64,000 bases of DNA from assembly GCA_029582165.1 (NCBI GenBank), contig CM055877.1, positions 43,032,249-43,096,248 on the forward strand. The letters run 5' to 3'. Under the pieces are notes generated by a model that saw only the letters and a program-made list of their open reading frames with translations, was not told the origin of the DNA and searched no databases. Of this stretch, positions 10,831 to 23,352 are shown one piece after another. Both the position numbers and the translations under genes were made by a program. Within the stretch, counting starts at the first letter, position 1; the number at the start of each line of letters is the position of its first letter. The DNA is from Portulaca oleracea (taxonomy: Eukaryota > Streptophyta > Magnoliopsida > Caryophyllales > Portulacaceae).

Positions 10831-13800
10831 AACCCAAAGAAAACAACCCCATAGTACGTATTAATTAGCATGAATAATCAAGGTTAAGATTAAGTCATAA
10901 TAACTAAAGCACGTGTTTCATTTCTTTTCTAACCCAGTGTGTGTTTTTACAGGGCTTGAACAGTGCAAGGATTATCGTTTTTTTAGGAAGATATTCCTGT
11001 CAAGACCACCTTTCCTTTCTAAATTATTTTATTCTAGTTACCTCGGTATTAAGTTTATGAGTATATAAGATAAGGGAAGGTTTAAGTTGTTGAATTTCAT
11101 TTGGGCCTCATTTAACAAGGTAGAGGAGGAGTGTTTTGGGCCTATAACAATTGGAAGACATATATTTATATGCATACACTTGAGTAATATCACACCCTCC
11201 TCTCAAAATTTAAACTCTCACTCACCATTCCCCCTCATCTCTCTCTCTCGGCCAGCCATGCCCGACCCTCCCTGTGACCCTTCACCTCCCTCCTTGTTAT
11301 GTCTCTCTCCTACCACCGCAGGCAGCCGCCGACGACCACCGCAATGCAGCCGCGCCACCACCCTTCTCCCTTTTTCTTTCTTTTGTATGGTAATGTCCTC
11401 TATCCTCCACAATCACTCTTGCATGAGCTATTACATGACTATAATATGAATTTTTAGGATGGTTTAATGCCTTTTAGATCTTCATTCAAGTATTCCATAA
11501 AATCAAATGGTGGAGATTGGAGGAGTAAAGGCACAAGAGTGAGAATGTGAGATTGGGTAAGTAGTGTTGGCTTTTGCTGTTTTAGTGAGTAAATAAGTAG
11601 AGATTGTTCAAGTTATGGACATCCATGATGTTTAGAGAGAGTATTTCACTGTGAAAAATTGAATTCTTGATTTAAGTTTAGTTGCATGTAGGTAGATCAG
11701 GGTTAGATTATCAATTTGGTGAGTTCATAACTTTTGATGTGGATGCATAATGGATTATGAATAGGGAATTCAATTATGGGATGTTTTTGCTTTGCACGCC
11801 TCCAATGTGGACTGAAATGAAGGTTTTCTTTATGTTATCAATTCTGGAAATTTACATTTATGGTTAGAGAGGATGTTTTAGGAAGTGATTAAAGTGGACT
11901 ATAGAATTTATACATGCATGCAAGCAATTCTTTGAGTAGCTTTGCAATCTGATTGAATTCTGAAAATTCCAGAGGGTTTTATGTGTGAATTAATCCCATT
12001 TTATGTATAATTAGATAGCCTAAGGTGTTAGCTAAACCTTGGCTTTTGAATCACGAAGTTTCGATTTTTATATCAAAAGTTATTGCAAAAACCGTAAGGG
12101 TTGCACACACATATGAGATTCTGAGGTAGTCTAGAAGTCAACATTTTTCATTTTTTTAGAGGTCTTTTGGGGCTGGGTGTTCAACATAAAAGATTTAGAG
12201 GATTTCTTGAGCCTTCCGGAAAGGTAAATTTCATGGTCATACGATACTGGGAATGAGAGTTATGAGTCTTAAAGTCGGGGACAATAATCTGAAATTTGTC
12301 CAGAAAGTGCAAGAGACTACTTTGAATTTATGACCAAATCTCGACCCTTTCCCGTAGCCAAGTCAAATAATGGTCAACATGGAAGCTTTAGATTACTCTT
12401 CTAGCTTTCCGTAGATAGCTTACACACCTCAATTCGATGAGTATAGCTTGAGTTACGACTCTCCGAATAATTGGAGTTTGAATTGGTATTTTCTGAGCAG
12501 CTTGCTAAGATGATAATCTTTACCCTCCTTAACTATGTTTTTGACCTCCGTGGTCAACTAAAAAGTTGGAGTTATGGCCTTCCGAGTACACCTTGGGAAA
12601 CAAGTCCATTATCAAGCTATCTTAGAATTTCATTAAGTTACTTTTAAATACCTCCACCTAAGTTAAATCCTAATTCATGATTATATTCCCTTTTTAAGTC
12701 CTTCCAAGAGATCGTTGCACTCAAACTGTTCAAGTCCCTGCCCGTCCAGTGTGTGATTTTGAACCATCAGGTACGTATATTGCCTAATATCTTATGCATA
12801 TTATTATGAATTATCTTTTTATGCCAAGTTGGTTATGATTATTTTACCATTCATGTTTATATGCGAACTCTTATGACTTATGTTCAAAAGTTTGCGCAAG
12901 TTCTTATGGATTTCAAGCACCAAAGTTGAATTGTCAAGTTATTCTCAGCTTACTTTGAGTGCTTATGCTATGCATACTTCATGTTAGAAAGTCTTATGTT
13001 AAATCATTACTTTTAATTTCAAGGACATTTCATGTTTAAATTTCTTTACAAGTACAACCTTTATCCAGAGGATGTCAGGGATAACTTTAAGTTACGAATA
13101 ATTTGGTATAGGGATCTAATTGTGTCAAGGTTTCAAGGTTAAGGTTTTCAAGATTTCTAAAGTTAATAAAGGCTCCGCCCATGTTTAATCGTACCTTAGC
13201 GCACACTTGGGAACTCGTGCCTTAGTGCACACCATGTTAATCGTGCCTAAGTACACACCAGGATAATCATGCCTTAGTGCACACCAGGGGAAAATATGTA
13301 TAGTGCATTAAGTGCACGCCATGGAAATTTGGCCAGTATAGGATATTTATCCACCATCCGGATCTCCTGATCGGTCCGGGTATGCGCATAAGTATTAAAG
13401 TCAACCAAGTGTTGGATTAAAGTTAAATTCTACAGTCTTAAGTTAAAAGAAAAGTCTTAAAGGTTTTTCTCACCAAGTCTCACAAGTGTGATTCTTTGAA
13501 TCGTTCCTTTTTTCCACGCATGTTTTAAGTTAAGTGTTCATGTTTTGGTTTCCCTCCTTTATATCATGTTATGTTCAAGTATGATTAAAGTAAGAAACTC
13601 ACGATTTGGTTTCCAATGAGGTTCAGTTTACTTGAAAGGGGTTAAGTGTGGCTATGTGATGTAAGTATATTCTACTTAATGTTTATTTATCCTTTTCTTT
13701 TATTTGTTGTAAATTTCATGGAACCGCAATAAAGTAAGTAACTTTCTAAACGTTTTTCTTTATAAGAGGGGTATACATACTGAGTTAAATCATTCTTTTA

Positions 13801-13993
13801 AGTTTGTTTCTTTTTAGGAAACCCGACAAAAGGAAAGGGTAAAGTCCCGGGCGAGCGAGGTTCGAAAGCTCCCTAAGGAAAACCGAGGTGAATTGGAGAC
13901 TTCTCATGAGGAACAGTAGAGAATTTGGTTGCCCTTGTGGATTGTATAATTTCTTGTGGTTGCTATGTTGTGGTTTTAATGATGTATTTCAGC
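10831..13993 (+). repeat. Long LTR-like region, probably a degraded chromovirus LTR
   Basis: The region has the build of long Tekay/del LTRs: a TATATAAG box near 11062, a CT-rich leader (about 11195-11370), a long AT-rich body, a block of short imperfect repeats around GTGCCTTAGTGCACACCA (13190-13320), and a 3' part with AAACCCGACAAAAGGAAAGG (13820). The start may be TGTAATAACCC at 10825, which overlaps the TIR element. The 3' end is not a clean LTR end, and no target duplication was found. It holds no supported gene; the 120-codon frame at 11087-11449 lies in the CT-rich leader. Confidence 0.45.
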
Positions 13994-14833
13994 CCATGCC
14001 AAACCCAATGAAGAAGGCCTAAGTCATCTACTGGGAGGTAGAACGAGCCAAAGGAGAAGAATTCATTGTGGAGGCCCAAAGGCCAACCCATATCCATGCT
14101 CTTTGTTCCAAGAGGACGTCCAAACGTTCTAGGGAAGCTCAGTCCCCGCCAAAAGGCCCAAGTACAAAGCCCAAGTTGAATTTCACAGTTTTGACCATTT
14201 CAAGATGAAGTTCACAGTTTTAGTGTTTTCAGTTTACACTTCACATTTTTAGTGTTTTCTTTACATTTAGCAAGTTATTAAATGTAATTTTATTATTTTT
14301 AGTTGTGTGAGATGCCAAGTAATATCTATAAACTTGGACATCAAGAGTCTAGAACACTCTAGAATGTTCTAGAAACATCTAGAAGTTGTGTGGTGTGTCG
14401 TTTGGTGTAGCTTTGGCACCAAGTTAGAGCAATCCTAGATACGTATGGCTAATTTTGTAACTAATCCATCTTGGATTAGGAAAGCCAAGACCTAGAAGGA
14501 TTCATACTATTATAATTATCTAGGATTAGGAGAAGGGGTTTTAGATAGTTATCATCCATATGGCTTGCACGCCAAGTTAGATAGTCCTAGGAGGTTTAGG
14601 ACTTAGTCTATTATAAATAGGCATAGCTCGTAACGTTTGGAATCACCCAACTTTGAATTATGAATATATCCAAGCTTTTGCTTACCCTTGAGTGTTTCTT
14701 GAAACCTCCTTTGATCTCTTCTATTGTATCTTGATTTGGCAAATCAAGTGGTGAAGAAGAGCTTGTTCCTAAACCTAGAAGGTGTTTCTGTAACTAGGTG
14801 GAAGAACAAGTAGCCCTAGGGATTGTCTTGTGG
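13994..14833 (+). repeat. LTR remnant with TATA box, host of the copia element
   Basis: A TATA box (TATAAATA, 14612-14619) lies 220 bp upstream of the copia insertion, in sequence with the look of an LTR: GCCCA-rich start, a heat-shock-element array and leader-like sequence after the TATA box. The part from 14616 to 14833 recurs at 42349-42573 on the other side of the copia element. Confidence 0.55.
14352..14384 (+). promoter_or_regulatory. Heat-shock-element array, seven phased units
   Basis: Units alternate GAA and TTC every five bases: GAA 14352-14354, CTC 14357-14359, GAA 14362-14364, TTC 14367-14369, GAA 14372-14374, ATC 14377-14379, GAA 14382-14384. Five units are perfect and two have one mismatch. 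Three consecutive perfect units (14362-14374) already meet the plant heat-shock-factor consensus. The array is 228 bp upstream of the TATA box at 14612. Confidence 0.7.
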
Positions 14834-15141
14834 TGTAAAGATCCTTAATAAAACAGTAAGATCAAATAGAAATATGGTTGAGGATCAAGACAGAGATAAT
14901 TGGAGGAATATCCTTCATTGAATAGATGGCATGTTTTTCTGTAAAATACATGAGAAAGGAGGGAGTATATATATAATACAACCTCAGCTAAATGAAAGTG
15001 AAGGAAACCTAAAGAAACAAGAATAAAGAAAACAAGAAAAAAAAGATTGAGAACTGAATAAACTAAACCTATTATCCAGTTGTTGTCAAACTAAGCTAGG
15101 ATAACTTATAACTAAACTACAGGTTATAACTAATCTCAACA
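14834..15141 (-). repeat. copia 3' LTR
   Basis: The LTR is 308 bp and reads TGTTGAGATTAG..GGATCTTTACA on the minus strand, so it starts with TG and ends with CA. It matches 42042-42348 with only scattered differences. A run of 11 C at 15142-15152 (G on the coding strand) adjoins it as polypurine tract. Confidence 0.92.
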
Positions 15142-15527
15142 CCCCCCCCCCCTAAATTGGAGGGTGATCTAACCCCCAATTTGCTGAGGATTTCATGATG
15201 CTGGGCTCCAGGTAAAGGTTTAGTGAGTAAGTTTGCCAGCTGTTGTTCAGAAGGAACATGTTAAAGAACAATTAAGCCCTCTGTTAGCTTCTCTTTGACA
15301 AAATGGCAGTCGACTTCAATGTGTTTTGTTCTTTCATGGAAGACAGGGTTCTTGGCAATATATATTGTAGCCTGGGTGTCATATTTCACAGAGATGGGTG
15401 TGACTGAATCAACTTGAAGTTCACTGAGAAGTCTGCTCAGCCAGGCTAATTCAGTAGCAATTCTTCTGATGCTTCTGTATTCAGCTTCAGCTGATGAAAG
15501 ATCAACTGTAGGTTGTTTCTTGCTTTT

Positions 15528-16175
15528 CTAGGAGATATGTGTCTTTGCCAGGAACACTAGGAATCCACTGACAGATCTTCTTGAGTGTTTACAGGCAGCC
15601 CAGTCTGAGTCACTGTAGGCCTGTAAAGAATATTCATCATCTTTATGCAGTAAGATTCCAAGGTCTGGTTTTCCCTTTATGTATCTCAAAGCATGCAAGG
15701 CTGCTACCCAATGTTGGTCTGTAGGGGCCTGTAGAAATTGACTAAGGTGTTGCACTGTGAATGCTAGATCTGGCTTGGTATTTACCAAGAAGTTCATTTT
15801 CCCAATAAGTTGTCTATAGGCTGTGACATCTTCCAAAGGTGTTCCTACATCAGGTAAAAGCTTTATGTTAAGATCCATGGGAGATAAACCAGGCCTCATA
15901 TCTGTAACTTTATAATTTAACATTAATTCTTTAATAAACATCCTTTGTGTAAGCATAAGGCCTTCTGGGGTTTTGACAACTTCGAGCCCCAGGAAGTAGT
16001 GTATATCTCCCATGTCTTTGATTTTGAAGGCAGTGTCTAGATAAGCTTTCAAGGAAGTTATTTCTTCTTCATCATTTCCTGTTATCATGATGTCATCTAC
16101 ATAAACAGCTAAGAAAATTGTTGTTAAAGCTGTTTTCTTAAAAAAAGAGAGAGTAATCATTGTTTGAATGCTCAT
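15528..16175 (-). pseudogene. copia reverse transcriptase C-part and RNase H
   Basis: The RT catalytic motif YVDDIMITG is encoded at the start of this frame, then the segment FKIKDMGDIHYFLGLEV. From about codon 130 come the RNase H connection (PDLAFTVQHLSQF) and the RNase H core with AYSDSDWA. A stop at 15528-15530 cuts RNase H short. The remainder (down to about 15180) is readable with interruptions and still shows the typical end of copia RNase H. The frame is separated from the RT N-terminal part by a stop near 16176-16230. Confidence 0.9.
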
Positions 16176-16227
16176 ATCCCCTTTTGTAGAGCACCTTTGT
16201 CAGCTTAGCATACCATTGTCTGGATGC

Positions 16228-16632
16228 CTACTTCAACCCATATAGAGATTTTCTTAGCCTACAGACAGTATTTGGTACATCTGTTTGTACTCCATCTGGT
16301 ATCTTTATATATATTTCTTCATGGAGATCTCCATGAAGAAAGGCATTGTTGACATCAAGTTGTTGTATTTTCCAATTCCTCTTGACAGCTACTGCCATGA
16401 GTGCTCTAATAGTTGTCATTTTGATCACTGGAGAAAAAGTCTCACTATAATCTATTCCTGCCTTTTGTGTGTAACCTTTCACAGCTAGCCTAGCTTTCAG
16501 TCTTTCAATACTTCCATCTGATTTATGTTTAACCTTATATACCCATTTGTTGTCTATTGCCTTTTTCCCTTTTGGTAATGATACAATTTCCCAGGTATTG
16601 GTTTGGGAAAGGGCTTGCAACTCCTTTTTCAT
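16228..16632 (-). pseudogene. copia reverse transcriptase N-part
   Basis: This is the start of the copia [24 protein letters not shown], then [38 protein letters not shown] (first catalytic Asp) and [11 protein letters not shown]. It synthesises cDNA from element RNA in intact elements. It is separated by stops from the integrase tail upstream and from the YVDD part downstream. Confidence 0.9.
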
Positions 16633-16702
16633 TGCCTCCTACCAACCAGAGTGTAAAACAGCCTCCTCATAGGTCTGAGGCTCAGTATGATCAAGATAAG
16701 AA

Positions 16703-17209
16703 CTACCTGCAGGGGGGAAAGCAGCAAGAAACAGACTTGGGAATAATGTGAAGGTTAGTAATACATGAAAAACAGGTCTCATAATCATCCAAATAAGTTG
16801 GAGTTTTGTGCACTCTTGTAGACCTCCTCATAGGTTCAAGAGTGTTAGGTAAAGGTTCTGTAGTTGGATTGGAAGGTGAAAGAGCATTAGAATTAGGTTG
16901 AGAAAGGTCAATTTGTTCATCAGAAAAAGGAAAGAACCTTTCAAGATCATGTTCTACAGGTTGAGTGATTGGGTTGTCATAATTCTTGTCAGAAACAGAA
17001 CTAATAGCATTTTTAAGATAAGGAAAACAATCTTCATAGAAAATGACATCCCTTGAGATAATGAACTTGTGAGATTTCAAAGAGAATAATTTGTAGGCCT
17101 TTCTCCCTTGAGGGTAGCCTATAAAGACACATTTTTCAGCCCTTTCTTGAAACTTATGTCTGTCATGCTTTAGTGTACTTACATAACATAGGCACCCAAA
17201 GGTTCTCAA
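16703..17209 (-). pseudogene. copia integrase C-terminal region
   Basis: The start ([13 protein letters not shown], then [22 protein letters not shown] and [14 protein letters not shown]) is the conserved region after the integrase core in copia polyproteins. A long Ser/Pro/Asn-rich linker to RT follows and ends at [16 protein letters not shown], which is also conserved. Confidence 0.88.
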
Positions 17210-17835
17210 ATGATCATAAGATGGAGAGTTTTTAATAGGATTTCATAAGGGGATTTATTCTTTAACAAAGGTGTTGGCATCCTGTTAATAAGGTAGGTAG
17301 CAGTTAGAATGCTTTCCCCCCAAAAAGTTAAGGTCGATCCGGATTGAAATATTAATGCTCTAGCTACTTCAAGCAAATGTCTATGTTTCCTGTCAACTAC
17401 TCCATTCTGTTGGGGTTTTTGAGTGCAACTGGTTTCATGTAGTATCCCATTTTCACTGAAATAACTCACTGCATTGGTGTTTTTTCCTATTTCTAGGGCA
17501 TTGTCAGATCTGACTCTTCTGGCAGTAGCCCCATACTGAGTTTTGGTCATAGCTATAAAAGATTTTAGTAATCCAAAGGCTTCAGCATTTGTTATCATTA
17601 AATGTGTCCAAGTTGCTCTACTAAAGTCATCCACTAAGGTTATAAAATACCTTTGGACTGAGTGAGTTTTGACATGAAAGGGCCCCCAAGTATCAACATG
17701 AATCAAGGAGAAGGGTTCTGTGGTGGATGTGGAACTATAGTGGAAAGGAAGGCATTGTTGCTTAGCTTTGAGGCAAACATCACAGTTTTCATGAATGCTA
17801 GACTGAATAGAAGAAAAAAGAGACTTAGGTAACAA
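17206..17835 (-). pseudogene. copia integrase catalytic core with altered catalytic Glu
   Basis: The first Asp (HVDTWGPF, residue 48) and second Asp (RSDNALE, residue 111) of the DDE triad are present. The third position, 36 residues on, reads PQQNGVVDRKHRH: the Glu normally found here is Asp (GAC at 17392-17394). This single change should abolish or strongly reduce integration. The conserved NRMPTPLL and SPYEIL follow. Confidence 0.9.
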
Positions 17836-18275
17836 TTCATTCTAGAGACAAACATATGTCCAAGTCTTTTATGCCAAACGTTCATATTTACAACTGAAGC
17901 ACTAGCTTTATTACACACAGTAATGTCATCTTTAGAAATAAAATGAGCTCTAGCTATTTGTTGAGAGAAACAATCTTCCAAGATATAAAGTCCATTGACT
18001 TTCTTACCAAGGACCATTCTCACAGAAGGGTCCTGCAAAATACATTGGTTCTTAGTGAAAATGGCATGGCAGTCTAATTCTGCATATAACTTCTTGATGG
18101 AAATCAAATTAAATTTGAAAGAGGGGACAAAAAGAACATTGTTCAAGACAACCCTTTCTGAAACTTTAAGTCTCCCAACAGTATCTATGGCTACATGGTT
18201 TCCAATTGGTAGAATGACCTTAATGGGATTAGGTAGTGTTTTCAGAGAGTGCAGAAAACTTTTGTTGTTACACAT
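17703..18275 (-). pseudogene. copia protease remainder and pre-integrase domain
   Basis: The frame holds the rest of the aspartic protease domain (SNNMCN after the lost Gly, VAIDTVGRLKV, LNNVLFVPSFKFNLIS) and then the pre-integrase zinc region with VWHKRLGH. It is separated from the upstream frame by a TGA that replaces the Gly of the protease active-site motif Asp-Ser-Gly (near 18285-18287). Confidence 0.88.
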
Positions 18276-18287
18276 GTTATTAGAGGC

Positions 18288-18560
18288 TCATGAGTCTAAG
18301 ATCCAGGCATTTTCAGGTAGAAAACAGGTCAGACCAACAATGCTCGAGAGTAAACTAGCAATGGGAGAAGGGATATTACCAGACATACTGTCATTATTGT
18401 CCTTTGAAGTGTCTCCTTCTTGTGGTGTAAGATTCCTCAATAATTGTTGCAGAAGGAGTCTGGTCTGTTCTTCATTAAAGTTGAAAGATGGTGAAGGAAG
18501 GATGCCTTCTGCAATCACATTTTGTTGATCTTGAACAACAGAATTTGCCATTCTCCTCAT
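18288..18560 (-). pseudogene. copia gag/protease junction
   Basis: The frame runs from just after the nucleocapsid knuckle (cut by the gypsy insertion at 18643) to WILDS. The active-site pattern would be DSGA, but the Gly codon is TGA, so translation would stop inside the protease active site. The middle is the Gln/Leu-rich spacer usual here. Confidence 0.85.
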
Positions 18561-18642
18561 GTCTTGTTGTTCTGTTTGAAGTGGTTGCCTTTGTTTATTC
18601 TGACCTTTGGGAGGGTATCCATGAATCTTGTAACACTTGTCT

Positions 18643-21600
18643 TGTAACGCCCTGGAAAATTTAAATCTAACATATTGATCAAAGTCAAATATTAAATTGC
18701 AGCGGAAAGATTTTCAACTTAATAATCAAACTGGGCGTTACTGCCGTACCTCTTTCGAGATACAAGGCAAGCGAAAGGTTCTAACAAAGGTGACTAATTG
18801 GACCACAATCTAAACAAGTCTCAAAATTATCTTTACTTAAACAAAACAAAACGACAATTTATTCTTGACTCATCTAACTTTTTCTTCCTCACTTCTACGC
18901 CCCTTTACATCCCAAGTTCTTGGTCCGCACGAAAACAAAACATTTCACAAATGAGGGAAACCTCAAGAATACTACTCCTACGCATTTATAAACATTTGCA
19001 TAAACATTTGAACACATTTTAAAGGGAGGATACGATTCAAATCTTATGTGAAAAGCGTGTAATAATTTCCTTCCAACCAATTTTAATAGCGGGCGGGGTT
19101 CCACATTACCTGAGTCAAAGACTCATGAGAACATGATTCGAGTCCCCATGACTCGCATAAACAACATAATTCATTGATCGTGCACAACTCATTTCTTTTC
19201 TTTTCTTTTCTTTTCTTTTCTTTTCTTTCTTTGAGTCCCACGGACTCGCATAAACAACATCATTCTGATCGGTGATAACTCGTTTCTTTTCTTTTCTTTT
19301 CTTTGAGTCCCGGACTATAATATATATACCTATTCATTGATCGCCTAAATTCACATCCATAACACCAAGTATCACTGATCTCTTGACGCTTTTAACTCGT
19401 ATCCGTTAGTTAAGTCGGGTTATCAAGATCCAATTCCTTTCATGTCATAAACAACTTTCCACAAAACTTTTAATGAAAACCATCAAACAAGTTCAATCCA
19501 AAACGATACAAAAACCATCATAAAACCAAAACTCCAAAAGCGATAACATTTCAACAACTCAAATTTTTAACACTTTAATAAGGTCCCTTCGGGGAATGCA
19601 TATTAATATAAAATGCTTAAGGGCATTCACAGGGAATAGGATATAGTATTACCTGCTACGACACTTCAATCAACAAGCAGATACGGAGCTCTACGATTCG
19701 ATTCCTCGCTCAGCCTAGTAAAAGGGTTTAAAATCAACACGTGCTCTAACGATTTCTTTAACATCCTAACTACCCTTCCCAAATTATAGGTTATTTCATT
19801 TAATCACAAATCACACAATTTCTTTCATAAAACTTAACCAAGAATTTATACTTAACCATATTGCATGAAATCAAATAATAATTAGCTACTTTATTTCATA
19901 TCTTGCATGACACTATTCACTATATTTACCAATATGCCACTAGACATGCATTTCACCACACTAGGTTACTCTTATCACGTTTAATTAATAACAACACATA
20001 TTTAGGGTTCTTAAACGTATTCCTAGGTCTCAAGAATAACCTTGAAATGATTTTACACTTGATACTTAGAACATGTAGAAACATAAGGCTTTACATCTAT
20101 GTACCTACTACTTAACCAACTTTTGATTAATAAAACTAATACGCTTCTCAAGAGATTTTCTAATAAATAAGGACTCTATAAAAGAAATAAACTTAATAAC
20201 CTTTATATCCCATAATAACCTCGCAAAATAATTAATTATCTTTTCAACCACAACTTTACGTCACAATTACTCTTAGTATTTAAGGATCATAAAATACGAT
20301 AGATATTTGTATTATACTCTTCAAAGATAACTATATATAAGTACCTTAGTGATAAAAATAACTTTCAACACCAATAATCATAGTACTAAAATCTTGTAAT
20401 TCAAAATAACTTTTAAAAGAGAGTAACTATATGAACCTTATTATAAGGGCTTAATATTTGATGAAATAGTTTTTGTAAACTCAATACTTCCACTTTGAAA
20501 TTTCAAGAATAACTAAGAGGTTCCATAAGGATAAACTTATCCCCATAATAATCGTAATATAACACGAAGCACTTTATTCAACAAGGTAATATAAAACCCA
20601 ACTAGTATTATTTAAAATAATGTCAAGATAACACCACACTTAGTAGTAACACTTTTTAAAACAAATATTAATATAAATTAGTAACATTTCACATTAACTA
20701 CTTTAATAAATATTACTTTGTAACATTTCCTTTCAAAAATAACCATAAGCTTAGTAATTTCATATTTAGTAAAATAGTTTTAGGGTTTAACTAATAAAAC
20801 TTCATAATATAAATTTCAAACTTTACCAAGGCCTAACAAAATATTTTTAACTTAACATTAGCATAATAATAATAATAACTTTAAACATGACTTATAATAT
20901 AATAATACTTGTAATATTATACTTTCAAAATACCTTGAGAATAATAAAATGAATCAAACTTTTAAGAAAATACTATTACTAGTAATATTGTAATAACATT
21001 AACTTAATAATATGAAAACATAGGATATAAAATAAACTAAACTTTGTAATAATCACAACATATAATATAGCAATATATTTGATAAACTTGACATTAACAT
21101 ACTAATAATCATACATGATTAATATTATAACATATAACATCAAGGTTTAATATAACCATTTATATTTAGCCATTTTAACTTGTAAAAACACACTAACCAC
21201 ACCCTAATATTACACATTAACAAACTAACATGTATTTACTTATTATTAACAGTATAAACACAAGCTCACTACACTAATAACACATTAGCAATATTAAAAC
21301 ATTATTAAACTAACCCTAACACATAATACCCATATTAATTTATAGAGAGAGAAAGAGAGAGAGAGCACAAACAATGGGTCCAAGCTAGAAGAGGTGGGAC
21401 CGGGGTGGCTCAGGCGGTGGGCGTCGGCGTGAACTCGGCAGTCTGGGTGGCGGTGGTCGGCGTTGGCGGCAGCGAGGAACGGTGCAACTAGGGCACGAGG
21501 GAAAGGAAGGAAAGGAAGAGGGGGAGCTCGGGGTGGCGGCTGGGCGGTCCGGTGGTCGGAAGGTGGTCGGAAGGTGGTCGGGATCACGGTGCAGCGGCGG

Positions 21601-22302
21601 CGGGTGGTGGTTGGGGTGGCTCGAAGGTGATAAAAGGGTGGTGACTGCGTAGGGTTCGGGGTCGGATTTCCGGCGTTGGTTAGCGTGATCGGGCGCGTGG
21701 TGGCTCGGTGGTGGTAGCGGTGTGTGCGGCGTTAGGGGCGGCGGAGGGTGTGTGGTGGTGGTGTGGGTGGTCGTCGCCGTCGAGCAACGGCCCGATTGTA
21801 GTAGCATAAGAAGAGGGAGGGGGGAGGAGAGAGAAAGGAGGAAGAGAGAGAGAGAAGGCACGGGAAAGAGAGGGGAGGAGGCCACGTGGCGCTGTGGGTT
21901 GGAGGAGCAGAGGGTATGCATGGGTAGTGGGGAGGAAGAATTTGGTGTATGGTTATCAAAATCGACAAAAATCGAGATAAAATTTGTGGTGATGTCACCT
22001 ATTGATGTCATAAACCCACCCAAAATTAAAAGGAAAATATTATTAACACCCAATATGCTTAGCCCTTAATTATCTCAGCAAAAACCTAATAAGCAGATAA
22101 AATAATTCACGCAACTGATAAAAGATTTTCCACCCGGTATCCCAAAAATTCCTAACTGATATTTTTAGAACTCTAAAAATTACTACGAATACTCTCGCGG
22201 TCCTAAAAGCTCCGTATGATCAACAGGTAAACATATAATAAAATAAAGTTGTATTTTATCATCTTAACGGTATTTCTACTGGTATTTTTCCTGGGTTTTA
22301 CA
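18643..22302 (-). repeat. chromovirus LTR 1 (3' LTR of the block)
   Basis: The LTR is 3,660 bp, TG at 18643 and CA at 22301-22302 (both as read on the plus strand). It has a (TTTTC)n tract near 19196-19310, a long AT-rich body (about 19500-21340) and a sharply GC-rich block (about 21370-21910). That block gives long Pro/Ser frames I do not consider genes. Relative to LTR 2 the segment 18720-19440 has many small losses; the rest is almost identical. Confidence 0.92.
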
Positions 22303-22435
22303 TCATTCCCCACTTTAAGAAGTTTCGTCCTCGAAACTTAAACTTACCACTACGCATGCAGTTATTTGTAAAGACTCGGGGTTTCACATCATTCCCCACT
22401 TAAAGAAGTTTCGTCCCCGAAACTTAAACTTACCT
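22303..22435 (-). promoter_or_regulatory. Polypurine tract region, duplicated
   Basis: On the minus strand AAAGTGGGGAATGA precedes the LTR at 22302 and is the likely polypurine tract. About 87 bp further in, the same 48-bp stretch (TAAGTTT..GTGGGGAATGATGT) is repeated and is followed by GAAACCCC, resembling the first bases of the LTR (GTAAAACCC). The same arrangement recurs at 31683-31815. Confidence 0.75.
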
Positions 22436-23352
22436 AGCTGCTGAAAAGATGAGGGTATTTTGTGCGCATTTCTTCTTCGGTTTCCCAAGTGGCCTCCGTT
22501 GTAGCATGATTTGCCCACAGTACCTTGACTAGTGGGACAGTCTTCCTGCGTAATTGCTTCTCCCTACGGTCCAAAATCTCCACCGGTTGTTCCTCGTACG
22601 TCAGATCTTCCCTTAACTGCAACGGTTCTGGTTCGATCACATGCGAAGGATCTGCAACATATTTCCTCAGCTGTGAAACATGGAAAACGTTGTGCAGGTA
22701 GATCTCTGGTAACTCAATTTGTAAGCTAATTCCCTATGCGCTCCAAAATAGGGTATGGCCCAATATACCTTGGAGTCAATTTCACGATTGCCCAAATCTC
22801 ATGACTCCTTTTGTAGGAGATACACGTAAGAACACATAATCTCCACTTCAAACTCCAAGGTCTTCTTCTTGATCGGCGTAACTTTTGCATGGACTTTGCG
22901 CATCCTCATTCATGTTCTAAATGATCCTTACCTTTTGAGTTGTGTGTTGGATCAATCTGGACCAATAGTGAGGGCTTCATCAATATCACGCCAACCTGAA
23001 GGGGTCCTACATCTTCTCGTATAACGCCTCAAACGGCGACATCCCAATACTAGCGTGGAAGCTATTGTTGTAGGAGAACTCAATCAAGGTTAGCTCATCG
23101 TCCATGATTCTTTAAAATCTAAGGCACACGCTCTCAACATGTCTTCCAAAGTGCGAATCGTTCTTTCTGTTTGCCCGTGATGTTTGGATGGAAAGCGGTG
23201 CTGAAATTTAGCTTAGTACCAAAAGCTTCTTGTAACTTTTTCCAGAATCCTGACTGAAATCTTGTGTCCCTATCCGAGACTATCGAACTGGGAACTCCAT
23301 GCAATCGCACTATCTCACTTACGTAAGCATGGGCGGTGGTCCAACGTCAGTG
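22434..23352 (-). pseudogene. chromovirus integrase C-part and chromodomain, unit 1 (broken)
   Basis: The intact piece 22434-22640 encodes a chromodomain ([17 protein letters not shown], ending KYPHLFSS), which in this lineage is thought to steer integration to heterochromatin. From 22641 to 23352 the integrase C-terminal half is recognisable by comparison with unit 2 (31814-32761) but is riddled with short losses that shift the frame. Confidence 0.88.

Noticed and set aside
11087..11449. 120-codon plus-strand frame
   Set aside because: Low-complexity Ser/Pro sequence in a CT-rich LTR-like leader; no domain.
19903..20115. Short frame repeated at 29269 and 38650
   Set aside because: Repeated only because the LTR is repeated; AT-rich sequence without coding character.
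21385..22053. Pro/Ser-rich open frames in the three chromovirus LTRs (also 30752-31336 and 40080-40757)
   Set aside because: They come from the GC-rich leader block, change length and frame between LTRs, and have no recognised domain.
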